The notes beneath the pieces are model-generated. The model searched no databases. It worked only from the letters and a program-made list of their open reading frames with translations, and had not been told where the DNA came from. The position numbers were made by a program, and so were the translations under genes. This document shows positions 9,064 through 16,848 of a DNA stretch of 51,458 nucleotides, one piece after another. Source of the stretch: an uncultured Saprospiraceae bacterium (GTDB taxonomy: Bacteria > Bacteroidota > Bacteroidia > Chitinophagales > Saprospiraceae). Numbering within the stretch: the stretch's first letter is position 1; every line of letters begins with the position of its first letter. The stretch is from the NCBI GenBank assembly GCA_937872385.1, contig CALMSO010000113.1, positions 1-51,458 of the forward strand, in the 5' to 3' direction.

Positions 9064-9854
9064 AAGCTATCCGGTTTATCTAAGCCAGCCAGTGCGCGAT
9101 CCAAATGCACGTAGCCGCCATCCACAAATAAATGCTGCCCGGTAATATGAGCCGCTCGGTTCGACAACAGAAAAAGCGCCATATCCGCTATTTCCCTCGA
9201 AGTCGTCATCCGCTGCGCCAGCGGAATATACTTTTCAATCGACTGCTGCTTGGCATCTGGATCCGGAAAAGAATCCAGCCAGGAACGATACAAAGGTGTC
9301 ATCACCTCCGCCGGTACAATGGCATTGACGCGGATTTCGTAGGGCAATAATTCCACCGCCCACTCTCTGGTAAGCGCCAGTTGTGCACCCTTTGCGGCGG
9401 CATAAGCCGAGGTGCCGCCCTGCCCGGTCAGCGCTGTTTTAGAGCTGATATTCAAAATACTTCCCTTGCTTTGCTTGAGTGCCTCCAGCAGGTAGTGCGC
9501 CAAGAAAAAGTAATGGTGCAAATTGGTTTGTAGCGAAGCTAAAAAACGCTCCGGGCTGCCTTTTTCCAGACCCACGCCATCATTTATACCTGCATTGTTG
9601 ACCAAGCCGTCTATACGACCTTTTATGCTTAAAGCTTGTTCTGCCACGCTTTTGCAGCTTTCCGGCGTTCCCAGGTCCATCGTGATGGCATAGGCGCCCG
9701 GTAAATCTACGAGTAAGCGGTCTGCTTTTTCCTGATTTCGACCGACGATGATCGGAATGGCGCCTTCCTCGTACAGCGCACGCGAAATGCCTTCGCCAAT
9801 GCCGCTGGCGCCGCCCGTTACCAAAAATACTTTATCTTTTAATCCTAAATCCAT
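9060..9854 (-). CDS. L-fucose dehydrogenase (short-chain dehydrogenase)
   Basis: Oxidises L-fucose to L-fucono-lactone, the first step of the non-phosphorylative pathway. It is a 264-residue classical SDR: cofactor loop TGGASGIG at 13-20, NNAG at 86-89, catalytic Y151 and K155. The blocks SSKTALTGQGGTSAYAAAKG, LALTREWAVELLP and PAEVMTPLYRSWLDSFPDPD, and the C terminus LFVDGGYVHLDRALAG, match what I recall of the characterised Burkholderia L-fucose dehydrogenase well, so I am more certain of the substrate than for most SDRs. The residues after the second strand (VGRN) favour NADP, which is inference. The gene ends in a 4-bp overlap with the mutarotase gene and starts 3 bp after the lactonase gene. 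Confidence 0.9.
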   Translation of the reverse strand: MDLGLKDKVFLVTGGASGIGEGISRALYEEGAIPIIVGRNQEKADRLLVDLPGAYAITMDLGTPESCKSVAEQALSIKGRIDGLVNNAGINDGVGLEKGSPERFLASLQTNLHHYFFLAHYLLEALKQSKGSILNISSKTALTGQGGTSAYAAAKGAQLALTREWAVELLPYEIRVNAIVPAEVMTPLYRSWLDSFPDPDAKQQSIEKYIPLAQRMTTSREIADMALFLLSNRAAHITGQHLFVDGGYVHLDRALAGLDKPDSL

Positions 9855-9857
9855 GCG

Positions 9858-10691
9858 TTACAGTTTGTAAAATTTTTCGGCATTACCACCAAAAACAGCG
9901 GCTTGCTCTTCCTCCGTCCATTGGCTGGCAAATTGCTCCACAATTCCAATCACGGTGGCATAGCTATCCGCCGCCAGCAAGCAAACCGGCCAGTCGGAAC
10001 CGACCATGAGCCGCTCCGCCCCAAAAGCTTCCGCTGCGACCTCCAAAAAGGGTGCAAAATCTTCGGTTTTCCAACTTGTCCAATTTGCTTCGGTCACCAA
10101 GCCGGATAACTTGCAAAACACATTCGGATGCTCCGCCATCGTTCTGATACCTTCGATCCAGTTCTTGGTCGGACCACCTTCGATCTTTGGTTTGCCCAAA
10201 TGATCCAGTACAAATGGCTGATCGGGGCAACGCTCCAAAAAGCGCAGCACCGCCGGGAATTGTTGCTCAAAAACTAGGATATCGTACGTCAGTCCTGCTT
10301 TTCCTAAGTGCTTCACGCCCCGAATAAAAGCTTCCCGAAGTAAAAAGTCCGGATCAGGCTCTGCCTGCACGATATGCCGGATGCCCTTGAGCGCACCGAA
10401 AGGACGATAGGCATTCAATTTTTCTTCCAGATCATCCGCCTGCAAATCCAGCCAGCCTACGACCCCCAGTACCTCCGGGAAACTATCGGATAATGATAGC
10501 AAGTACGTATTTTCCGCTTCGGTTTGTCGCGCCTGCACCGCCACGCAGCCCCGCATTCCTTGTGCTTGCAGCAGGGGCTTTAGTTCAGCAGGGCCAAAAT
10601 CCTGTTTGAGCACAGACATCTCTGCATTGATCCAATCATATTCTTGCGGATCATATTGCCAAAAGTGCTGATGTGCGTCTATTCTTTTCAT
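9858..10691 (-). CDS. L-fuconolactonase (amidohydrolase superfamily)
   Basis: Hydrolyses L-fucono-lactone to L-fuconate. The 277-residue TIM-barrel protein belongs to the COG3618 amidohydrolases. It starts with the metal-binding DAHQHFWQYDPQEYDW, has the central QPFVDHLGKP-type block (read here as QPFVLDHLGKPKIEG, about 176-190), CKLSGLVTEANWTSW and the late GSDWPVCLLA with the conserved Asp. It lies between genes for L-fucose dehydrogenase (3-bp gap) and the diketo-fuconate hydrolase (1-bp gap). The pathway position agrees with the family's known lactonase members. Close relatives act on other sugar lactones, so the substrate rests partly on context. Confidence 0.9.
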   Translation of the reverse strand: MKRIDAHQHFWQYDPQEYDWINAEMSVLKQDFGPAELKPLLQAQGMRGCVAVQARQTEAENTYLLSLSDSFPEVLGVVGWLDLQADDLEEKLNAYRPFGALKGIRHIVQAEPDPDFLLREAFIRGVKHLGKAGLTYDILVFEQQFPAVLRFLERCPDQPFVLDHLGKPKIEGGPTKNWIEGIRTMAEHPNVFCKLSGLVTEANWTSWKTEDFAPFLEVAAEAFGAERLMVGSDWPVCLLAADSYATVIGIVEQFASQWTEEEQAAVFGGNAEKFYKL

Positions 10692-10692
10692 G

Positions 10693-11559
10693 CTACTTGG
10701 CTATATTTTCATAAGCAATTGCCCGCTGTCGGCTCATGCCTAATTTTTCGATGCCCAATTCTACCGCATCGCCATTTTTCAAATACAACGGCGGATTCAA
10801 ACCTAAACCAACCCCGAAAGGCGTCCCCGTAGAGATAATATCGCCGGGCAACAGGCGCATATACTGACTGATGTAATGCACCAAATGCGGTATTTTAAAA
10901 ACCATATCCGAGGTATTGCTATCCTGCATCATCTCGCCGTTTAGCTTTAGCCACAAGCGCAAATTGTGGGGGTCGGCGACCTCCTCTTTGGTGACTAATG
11001 CTGGTCCGATCGGTGCGAAAGTATCGCAGCTTTTTCCCTTGACCCACTGGCCGCCTCGTTCCAGCTGAAAGGTTCGCTCGCTGTAATCATTGTGCAACAT
11101 ATATCCCGCTACGTAATCCATCGCAGCTTCTTCCGAAACGTAGGAAGCTTCCTTGCCAATGACCACCGCCAGTTCCACTTCCCAATCCGTTTTTTTGCTG
11201 CCTTTTGGTATAATGAGGTCATCATTCGGACCGCAAATAGCCGTGGTCGCTTTGAAAAACAAGACCGGTTCCTTCGGCACATCCATCCCGCTCTCTTTGG
11301 CATGCTGGGCATAGTTCAGTCCCACGCAAACGATCTTGGAAGGGCGGCAGACGGGCGGCCCCAGCCGCTCATTTTCATCAACTATTGGACAATCAGTAAG
11401 GTGATCGCGCAGCCATTGCTGTAAACGGCTCAGCCCGTCCGCACCGAAAAATGCTTCGTCGTAATCCTGCCCAAAGGCGCTGACATCGCGTCGCTGTCCA
11501 TTGGCATCTATAATGCCCGGTTTTTCGGCGCCGGGTGCGCCAAATCGGATCAATTGCAT
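10693..11559 (-). CDS. 2,4-diketo-3-deoxy-L-fuconate hydrolase (FAH family)
   Basis: Last enzyme of the fucose route: it cleaves 2,4-diketo-3-deoxy-L-fuconate to pyruvate and L-lactate. The 288-residue protein has an N-terminal cap (about 1-70) and a fumarylacetoacetate-hydrolase fold with KIVCVGLNYAQHAKESG (74-90), the metal ligands in DWEVELAVVIGKEA, DYSERTFQLERGGQWVKGKS and STGTPFGVGLG. It shares 1 bp with the preceding dehydrogenase gene (stop/start overlap) and is followed after 1 bp by the lactonase gene. The FAH family is broad, but every other step of this pathway is encoded next to it. The product L-lactate links to lutABC downstream. Confidence 0.9.
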   Translation of the reverse strand: MQLIRFGAPGAEKPGIIDANGQRRDVSAFGQDYDEAFFGADGLSRLQQWLRDHLTDCPIVDENERLGPPVCRPSKIVCVGLNYAQHAKESGMDVPKEPVLFFKATTAICGPNDDLIIPKGSKKTDWEVELAVVIGKEASYVSEEAAMDYVAGYMLHNDYSERTFQLERGGQWVKGKSCDTFAPIGPALVTKEEVADPHNLRLWLKLNGEMMQDSNTSDMVFKIPHLVHYISQYMRLLPGDIISTGTPFGVGLGLNPPLYLKNGDAVELGIEKLGMSRQRAIAYENIAK

Positions 11560-12338
11560 CAGGTATTCAGATTTATAAAGCCTCCATCAATGGGTACATT
11601 GGTTCCAGTAATAAACGCCGCAGCATCCGAGCACAGGAACAAAGCCAGTTGCGCTACTTCCTCAGGTGTGCCCATGCGCCCGATGGGTTGCGTTTTGGAT
11701 AATTTTTCAAACATTTCCGCCTCGCGCCCGGGGTAGTTTTTGGCAATAAAGCCATCCACAAAAGGCGTGTGAATGCGGGCCGGTGCTAAGCAATTGCAGC
11801 GGATATTATAATCGAGATAATCGCGCGCTACCGTGTAGGTCATGGTCAATACCGCCCCTTTGCTCATCGAATAAGCGAAGCGATCGGGCAAGCCAAGCAC
11901 CGAAGCGATGGAAGCCATATTTAAAATGACGCCGCTTTTTTGTTTTTTCATTGTATCAATCACGGCAAACATGCCATTGTAAACGCCTTTTATATTGACC
12001 GCGTAAATCCTGTCTAAGTCGGCTTCGGCGGTTTGCTCTAAGTTGCCAACCTGCGCAATGCCAGCATTATTGACCAAAATATCTACCCGGCCGCTCGCCT
12101 CGACAATTTTTTCAACCGTAGCCAACATCTCCGCCTGACTGCTGACGTCCACTTTCATAAAAGTGGCTTTGTAGCCTTCCGCGTTGATGCTGTTCGCTAC
12201 TGCCTGTGCGTTCGACTCATTGAAATCCAGCATATAAACCTGCGCGCCGGCATGAGCAAACTCTCGGCTGATGCTTTCACCTATACCGCTACCGCCACCG
12301 GTCACCAGCGCCACTTTATTATCTAATCGAATCGTCAT
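11559..12338 (-). CDS. 2-keto-3-deoxy-L-fuconate dehydrogenase (short-chain dehydrogenase)
   Basis: Oxidises 2-keto-3-deoxy-L-fuconate at C4 to the 2,4-diketo acid. The 259-residue SDR has TGGGSGIG at 13-20, NNAG at 90-93, and catalytic Y156 and K160 in YSMSKG. The motif MLDFN after the second strand ends in an acidic residue at position 38, which favours NAD+. Its blocks IRCNCLAPARIHTPFVDGFI and KTQPIGRMGTPEEVAQLALF match the known 2-keto-3-deoxy-L-fuconate dehydrogenases. It is separated from the dehydratase gene by 128 bp with a hairpin and is immediately followed by the hydrolase gene. The two SDRs of the operon are clearly different in sequence, so this is not a recent duplication. Confidence 0.88.
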   Translation of the reverse strand: MTIRLDNKVALVTGGGSGIGESISREFAHAGAQVYMLDFNESNAQAVANSINAEGYKATFMKVDVSSQAEMLATVEKIVEASGRVDILVNNAGIAQVGNLEQTAEADLDRIYAVNIKGVYNGMFAVIDTMKKQKSGVILNMASIASVLGLPDRFAYSMSKGAVLTMTYTVARDYLDYNIRCNCLAPARIHTPFVDGFIAKNYPGREAEMFEKLSKTQPIGRMGTPEEVAQLALFLCSDAAAFITGTNVPIDGGFINLNT

Positions 12339-12384
12339 TTATCAATTTTTTAGTAGTAGTTCAGATCGGCTGAGGTTTGGTACA

Positions 12385-12415
12385 GATTTCGCAAATCTCA
12401 AAGATTTACGAAATC
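12385..12415. repeat. Near-perfect 14-bp stem inverted repeat inside the fucose operon
   Basis: GATTTCGCAAATCT at 12385-12398 pairs with AGATTTACGAAATC at 12402-12415, with one mismatch and a 3-nt loop. It lies in the only long gap (128 bp) of the catabolic operon, between the dehydratase and dehydrogenase genes. No T-run follows on the minus strand within a few bases. It could be a partial terminator, an RNA-stability element or a small interspersed repeat. I see no second copy in the window. Confidence 0.6.
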
Positions 12416-12466
12416 GCCTCCGCTCATTTGACCCGGCAATCATTTTTTCTTTTGATTTCATTTCTT

Positions 12467-13792
12467 TCAAATGGCTACCTCTTCCGGGGCTATGCTTTGC
12501 CATACGCTACCTTCTGGGAAGGCATAGTCTCGCAGGGTCTCCGCTTTCATGGTAATGGAATAACCGGGTGCTTTCGGCGGCATGTAGCATCCATTTTGTA
12601 TGACCACTGGCTCGATAAAATGCTCGTGCAGGTGATCTACGTATTCGATAATCCGGTTTTCTAACTTTCCGCTGATGCACAAGTAGTCAATCATCGAAAG
12701 GTGTTGAACGTATTCGCACAAACCAACGCCGCCAGCATGTGGGCAAACTGGCACGTCAAATTTAGCGGCCATCAGCATCACTGCCAGCACTTCGTTGACA
12801 CCGCCCAGGCGACAACTGTCAATCTGACAAAAGTCAATGGCTCCAGCTTGTAATAACTGTTTGAAAATGACCCGATTCTGGCAATGCTCGCCCGTGGCTA
12901 CTTTGATAGGCGAAAGCGCTTCGCGGATCGTACGATGCCCCAACACATCGTCTGGGCTGGTGGGTTCTTCTATCCACCAGGGATTAAAGCGAGCCAATGC
13001 TTGCATCCAACGGATAGCCTCGCCAACGTCCCATTTCTGGTTCGCATCCATCATAAGCCTGCGGTCAGAGCCGATCTCTTCGCGGATGATGGCTGCCCGT
13101 CGCATATCGTCTTCTAAGTTTGCGCCTACCTTCATCTTCAGGTGGGTAAAACCTTCAGCGATGGCTTCTCGGCTCAATCGGCGTATTTTTTCGTCGCTGT
13201 AACCCAGCCAACCGGCAGAGGTCGTATAGGCAGGATATCCATGTTGTAATAAATAAGCCCGTCGTTCCTGTTTGCCAACTTCTTTTTCCCGTAAAAGGGC
13301 AAGTGCTTCATCGTAAGTAATGGCATCCGAGATGTATGTAAAATCAATGCAATTCACCAATTCTTCTGGCGTCATATCGGCGATCAATTGCCACAAGGGC
13401 TTGCCTTCCATTTTAGCATAAAGATCCCAAACCGCATTGACCACCGCAGCCGTAGCCAGATGGATAACCCCTTTTTCCGGCCCCAGCCACCGCAGCTGAC
13501 TATCGCCCACGATGCGCCGCCAGAATCCTGCCATATCGGCTACGATCTCGTTCATGGAAAGCCCTCTGATTAAATAAGCCATTACCTCCAGCGCTTTGAC
13601 GCAAATATCATTGCCGCGACCGATCGTAAAGGTAAGCCCGTGCCCCTCCAGCCCTTCCGGATGGTTCGTTTTTAGTATCACGTATGCCGCCGAATAGTCA
13701 GGATCCGCATTCATTGCATCCGAGCCATCTAAGCTCTGGGAAGTGGGAAAGCGCACGTCTTTGAAATATATGTCGGTAATAATAGTGTTCAT
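12467..13792 (-). CDS. fucD: L-fuconate dehydratase (enolase superfamily)
   Basis: Removes water from L-fuconate to give 2-keto-3-deoxy-L-fuconate. The 441-residue protein has all enolase-superfamily residues in the order of known L-fuconate dehydratases: K219 and K221 (LKMKVG), metal ligands D249 (LMMDANQKW), E275 (WWIEEPTSPDD) and E302 (GEHCQNRVIF), and H352 in CPHAGGVGLCEYVQHL. The N-terminal capping domain starts TDIYFKDVRFPTSQSLDGSD, also typical. I chose ATG 13792 because family proteins begin here; the frame is open to 13825. It is the first enzyme gene after the AraC-type regulator and has a TAnnTTTG box about 31 bp upstream, so it probably opens the catabolic transcript. Confidence 0.93.
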   Translation of the reverse strand: MNTIITDIYFKDVRFPTSQSLDGSDAMNADPDYSAAYVILKTNHPEGLEGHGLTFTIGRGNDICVKALEVMAYLIRGLSMNEIVADMAGFWRRIVGDSQLRWLGPEKGVIHLATAAVVNAVWDLYAKMEGKPLWQLIADMTPEELVNCIDFTYISDAITYDEALALLREKEVGKQERRAYLLQHGYPAYTTSAGWLGYSDEKIRRLSREAIAEGFTHLKMKVGANLEDDMRRAAIIREEIGSDRRLMMDANQKWDVGEAIRWMQALARFNPWWIEEPTSPDDVLGHRTIREALSPIKVATGEHCQNRVIFKQLLQAGAIDFCQIDSCRLGGVNEVLAVMLMAAKFDVPVCPHAGGVGLCEYVQHLSMIDYLCISGKLENRIIEYVDHLHEHFIEPVVIQNGCYMPPKAPGYSITMKAETLRDYAFPEGSVWQSIAPEEVAI

Positions 13793-13822
13793 TGACTTAT
13801 AATTACGAGTAATATCTTGATG

Positions 13823-13830
13823 CAAAATTA
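13823..13830 (-). promoter_or_regulatory. Candidate -7 box for the fucose operon
   Basis: The minus strand reads TAATTTTG, matching the Bacteroidota -7 consensus TAnnTTTG, about 31 bp before the L-fuconate dehydratase start. No convincing -33 element is seen, which fits a promoter that needs the AraC-type activator. The box is short, so chance occurrence is possible. Confidence 0.4.
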
Positions 13831-13972
13831 TATTCTAAATATGGCTTGCGCTATACGAAGATTTGCCAAAACTTCATAAATATTTGCACTTCGCGCTCAT
13901 TTTTGTCCGAAATTGCAAATTTCTATCAGATTGTGTTGTTATAGAATGAGGAAAAGCCTGTAAGAAAGGTGC

Positions 13973-14851
13973 TTAGAACTGGCCCTGTGTGAGGCAACGA
14001 AGGTAAGCTTTCGGCGCGTAGCCGGTGATGATTTTAAACTGCCGGTTGAAGTTAGAGAGGTTGTTGTAGCCCACTTCAAAAGCGATTTCCGATATTGTTG
14101 TATCTGTTCTTTCCTGCAAAAGCTTGCAGGCATAGCCAATTCGTATCTCGTTGAGATACTGGGAAAAGCTCTTTTTGGTCACTTTTTTAAAATACCGACA
14201 AAACGCCGATTTATTCATCAGGGCAATATCCGCCACATCCATTAAGCTAATATCACGATTGAAGTTGTTCATAATATATTCGTGCACTCGCCCCAGCCGG
14301 TCGTTGGTTTCCCGAAACATTTTAACGTAGCCAGCACTCGACAGCGTGCGGCTGTCTTCTGCCTCCGACAGGCAGCGCAGAATTTGCAAAAAAGTAAGCA
14401 AACGATCGAAAGCATCTTGGTTTTTCATCGCTTTCAGCAAATGGCAAACCTGCTTTTGGGTTTCTTTACTAAACAATAACCCTACCTTAGACCGCTCTAA
14501 CAGTTGGCTAATTTGTTGGAATTCAGGTACATTTTTTAAGCTGATTTGCATAAAATCCATAGAAAAGTGAACCGCCATTGATTCGGCTTTCAGCTTGCTG
14601 TCTTTTCGAAAATACTTCGGCTCATTGAACCATCCGTGCGGAAGATTAGAGCCCAGCAGCATGAGTGTGCCCGCGCCAAAGCGTTCAATCGCATCTCCAA
14701 TAAAGCAAGTGCCCGCACTACGAACAACATAGACTAACTCAAACTCCGGGTGATAATGCCAAAGATCGAGGAAATGGGGGGCAATAACATATTGAAAGGA
14801 AATGGATTCCAGATAATCTTTCCGATTGCGTTTGAGCAGTTGCGGTTTCAT
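13973..14851 (-). CDS. AraC-family transcriptional regulator, likely of the fucose operon
   Basis: A 292-residue regulator. The N-terminal cupin-like sensor (about 25-110) contains LWHYHPEFELVYVVRSAGTC and GAGTLMLLGSNLPHGWFNEP. The C-terminal double helix-turn-helix (about 188-286) contains DVADIALMNKSAFCRYFKKV and the AraC signature with VGYNNLSNFNRQFKIITGYA. It lies 180 bp upstream of the fuconate dehydratase gene in the same direction, so it most likely senses fucose or a pathway intermediate. The ligand is not readable from the sequence. Its own promoter must lie in the gap to ompA, where a 10-bp inverted repeat is seen. Confidence 0.9.
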   Translation of the reverse strand: MKPQLLKRNRKDYLESISFQYVIAPHFLDLWHYHPEFELVYVVRSAGTCFIGDAIERFGAGTLMLLGSNLPHGWFNEPKYFRKDSKLKAESMAVHFSMDFMQISLKNVPEFQQISQLLERSKVGLLFSKETQKQVCHLLKAMKNQDAFDRLLTFLQILRCLSEAEDSRTLSSAGYVKMFRETNDRLGRVHEYIMNNFNRDISLMDVADIALMNKSAFCRYFKKVTKKSFSQYLNEIRIGYACKLLQERTDTTISEIAFEVGYNNLSNFNRQFKIITGYAPKAYLRCLTQGQF

Positions 14852-15320
14852 ATCTCATTTTGATGGTGAAATTGTCTAAAGTTTGAAAAGCAGTTGCTGC
14901 AAGTTAAGCTCGGAAATTCGACTTAAAAAAGCACGGCAACGATGCTCAAATTAACGAAAAAATGGTCAATGAGCGATTGGTACGTCCTATTCTACACCAT
15001 TTTAGTAAATTAAAAATAGAACTGTGGCAGCACTCATGCTAAGCTTTAGACAACTTTAGCAGAAAAAAAGTGGCAAAACATCATTTTTTTTGCAAAATTG
15101 TGTGACTTTTGATGAGCGTTCGCGTCTAAAAAAAAGTTTCTGTGTTAACTGTCCGGAAATCTCCTTTCAAGCAATTGCACAAATCAGATTTTGCCCTTCT
15201 TGCTTCGGCATTTGCGTTGGATAAAGCCCTGCTTGTCGAACCTTGCGACGCTGTATATAAATTTCAGTTATTATATTCACCGTAAAATAATCAGGCTTGA
15301 TACGATTAACCAGAAAAATT
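14852..15320. other. Divergent intergenic region between araC-type gene and ompA-type gene
   Basis: 469 bp without a credible gene. It should hold promoters for both flanking genes. TTGTCTAAAG at 14872-14881, 21 bp upstream of the regulator start, recurs inverted as CTTTAGACAA at 15044-15053. These may be operator half-sites or one arm of a loop. AT-rich tracts lie around 15060-15150. A TATATAAATTTC stretch near 15254-15265 resembles a -7 box for ompA, but one base is off. Confidence 0.4.
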
Positions 15321-16742
15321 ATGAAAAAACAATTCCTAACAATTGCTTTCCTGTTGGTGTTGGGCTGGCAAGCGGCTTTCGCCCAATACGAAGATGCAAA
15401 GGACGGTATGGGCGTGCGTGGTATTTTCCTAAATTACCAGTTTCCCATTACTAATGAATGGCGCAATGACCAGTTCACCACCGGTGCTGAGGTAGAATAC
15501 GTTCGCCATTTGAACAAAGCACTTAACCTGGCTATCCCGCTCCGATTAGCCAAGGCCGAATTTCCAACCGATCGCAACGGCGGCATCAACGATTCGCCAT
15601 TGATTGGCCTCGACGCTACGCTGCAGCTCAAGTTTTTCCGAGAAAATGCCTTCATTTATCCTTACTTGTATGGCGGCATCGGCGCGATTAATGAGCGGTT
15701 TGAAGAATTTTCCTTTTCGGCACCGGCCGGGCTTGGGCTGAATTTTCGCATTGCCAAACACACCTACCTGAGCCTGAAAGGCGAGTATCGCTTTGGTTTT
15801 GATGATTTGCGTGACAACATCCAGTTGGGCGCTGGTCTTTTAATTTTTATTGGCGAAGGCACTACGCTCCCGCCCGCCCCGAAAGATACGGATGGCGATG
15901 GTGTGCCTGATGACCAAGACGACTGTCCGCTGGTGCCTGGCTTGCCGCAATTCAGGGGCTGCCCGGATACGGATGGCGATGGTATTCCTGACCGAGAAGA
16001 CGAGTGCCCGAACGAACCCGGCCCGGCCGCTACCAAAGGCTGCCCCGACCGTGATGGTGACGGCATTCCGGATAAAGATGACCTCTGCCCAGATGAGCCA
16101 GGAACAGTGGCTACGCAAGGTTGCCCCGATCGCGATGGTGATGGTATTCCGGACAAAGACGACCTCTGCCCAGGTGAGCCGGGGCCTGCAGCTACCCGCG
16201 GCTGCCCCGACCGCGACGGCGACGGCATCCCTGACAAGGACGACCTCTGCCCCGACCAGCCCGGCCCGATTGCTATCAAAGGCTGCCCTGACCGCGACGG
16301 CGACGGGGTGCCCGACAAAGACGACCGCTGCCCGGATACACCTGGACCAGCATCCAATTTTGGCTGCCCGGAAGTGCAACAGGAAGACAAAGAAACCCTC
16401 GACTTGGCCATGAGCGCCGTACAGTTTGAAACAGCTAAAAGCACCCTGCTGCCAGCTTCATTTGAAGTCTTGAATCAGATTGTAACCATTATGAATCGCT
16501 ATCCAGATTATAAAATGCGCATCAGTGGCCATACAGATAGCATCGGCAGTGCTGCTTCCAACCAAACCTTGTCGGAAAACCGCGCCAAAGCCTGCTACGA
16601 TTACTTGATTGTGCGTGGCATCAAGCCGGACCGTCTCAGTTATGTGGGCTACGGGCAGACCCGACCCATTGCAGATAACCGCTATAAAGCTGGCCGCGAC
16701 AAGAACCGCCGCGTCGAGTTTGAATTGTACATTGAAGAATAA
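15321..16742 (+). CDS. OmpA-family outer-membrane protein with six thrombospondin type 3 repeats
   Basis: Structural outer-membrane protein of 473 residues. Order: signal peptide (MKKQFLTIAFLLVLGWQAAFAQ), an eight-strand-like N-terminal barrel (about 25-185), six 27-residue calcium-binding repeats of the type DRDGDGIPDKDDLCP (189-350), and a C-terminal OmpA peptidoglycan-binding domain with FETAKSTLLPASFEVLNQI, ISGHTDSIGSAASNQTLSENR and GYGQTRPIADN. The C-terminal domain should tie the outer membrane to the cell wall, and the repeats form a stiff calcium-loaded spacer. I chose ATG 15321 (signal peptide at once) over the in-frame start at 15297. A strong terminator follows at 16783, so the gene is monocistronic. 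Confidence 0.93.
   Translation: MKKQFLTIAFLLVLGWQAAFAQYEDAKDGMGVRGIFLNYQFPITNEWRNDQFTTGAEVEYVRHLNKALNLAIPLRLAKAEFPTDRNGGINDSPLIGLDATLQLKFFRENAFIYPYLYGGIGAINERFEEFSFSAPAGLGLNFRIAKHTYLSLKGEYRFGFDDLRDNIQLGAGLLIFIGEGTTLPPAPKDTDGDGVPDDQDDCPLVPGLPQFRGCPDTDGDGIPDREDECPNEPGPAATKGCPDRDGDGIPDKDDLCPDEPGTVATQGCPDRDGDGIPDKDDLCPGEPGPAATRGCPDRDGDGIPDKDDLCPDQPGPIAIKGCPDRDGDGVPDKDDRCPDTPGPASNFGCPEVQQEDKETLDLAMSAVQFETAKSTLLPASFEVLNQIVTIMNRYPDYKMRISGHTDSIGSAASNQTLSENRAKACYDYLIVRGIKPDRLSYVGYGQTRPIADNRYKAGRDKNRRVEFELYIEE
15885..16370 (+). repeat. Six 81-bp coding tandem repeats (thrombospondin type 3)
   Basis: Six in-frame units of exactly 27 codons, each starting DTDGDG or DRDGDG and ending GCP. Each unit has two Cys and several Asp at fixed positions. 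Units 3 to 5 are the most alike in DNA, sharing the GATGGTGACGGCATTCC-type core, which suggests recent unit duplication. Copy number may vary between strains. Confidence 0.95.
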
Positions 16743-16782
16743 GCAGCCATTTAGCAGCTAAGCTGAATATAATATTACTTAC

Positions 16783-16820
16783 AGCGCTGACATCACTTTG
16801 CGAGGTGTCAGCGCTCTTTT
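16783..16820 (+). terminator. Rho-independent terminator of the ompA-type gene
   Basis: AGCGCTGACA at 16783-16792 pairs perfectly with TGTCAGCGCT at 16806-16815 and is followed by CTTTTC. It lies 40 bp after the stop of the OmpA gene and just before the guaA promoter. Confidence 0.8.
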
Positions 16821-16836
16821 CTCCATGCCAATTGCT

Positions 16837-16844
16837 TATCTTTG
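16837..16844 (+). promoter_or_regulatory. -7 box of guaA, possibly giving a leaderless transcript
   Basis: TATCTTTG is a perfect TAnnTTTG box ending 4 bp before the guaA ATG. Transcription would start at or next to the initiation codon. No clear -33 TTG is found at the usual distance. Confidence 0.6.
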
Positions 16845-16848
16845 CGGC

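Noticed and set aside
15764..16444. Long minus-strand and alternate-frame ORFs across the OmpA gene
   Set aside because: They are produced by the GC-rich 81-bp coding repeats. The sense frame has a signal peptide and known domains.
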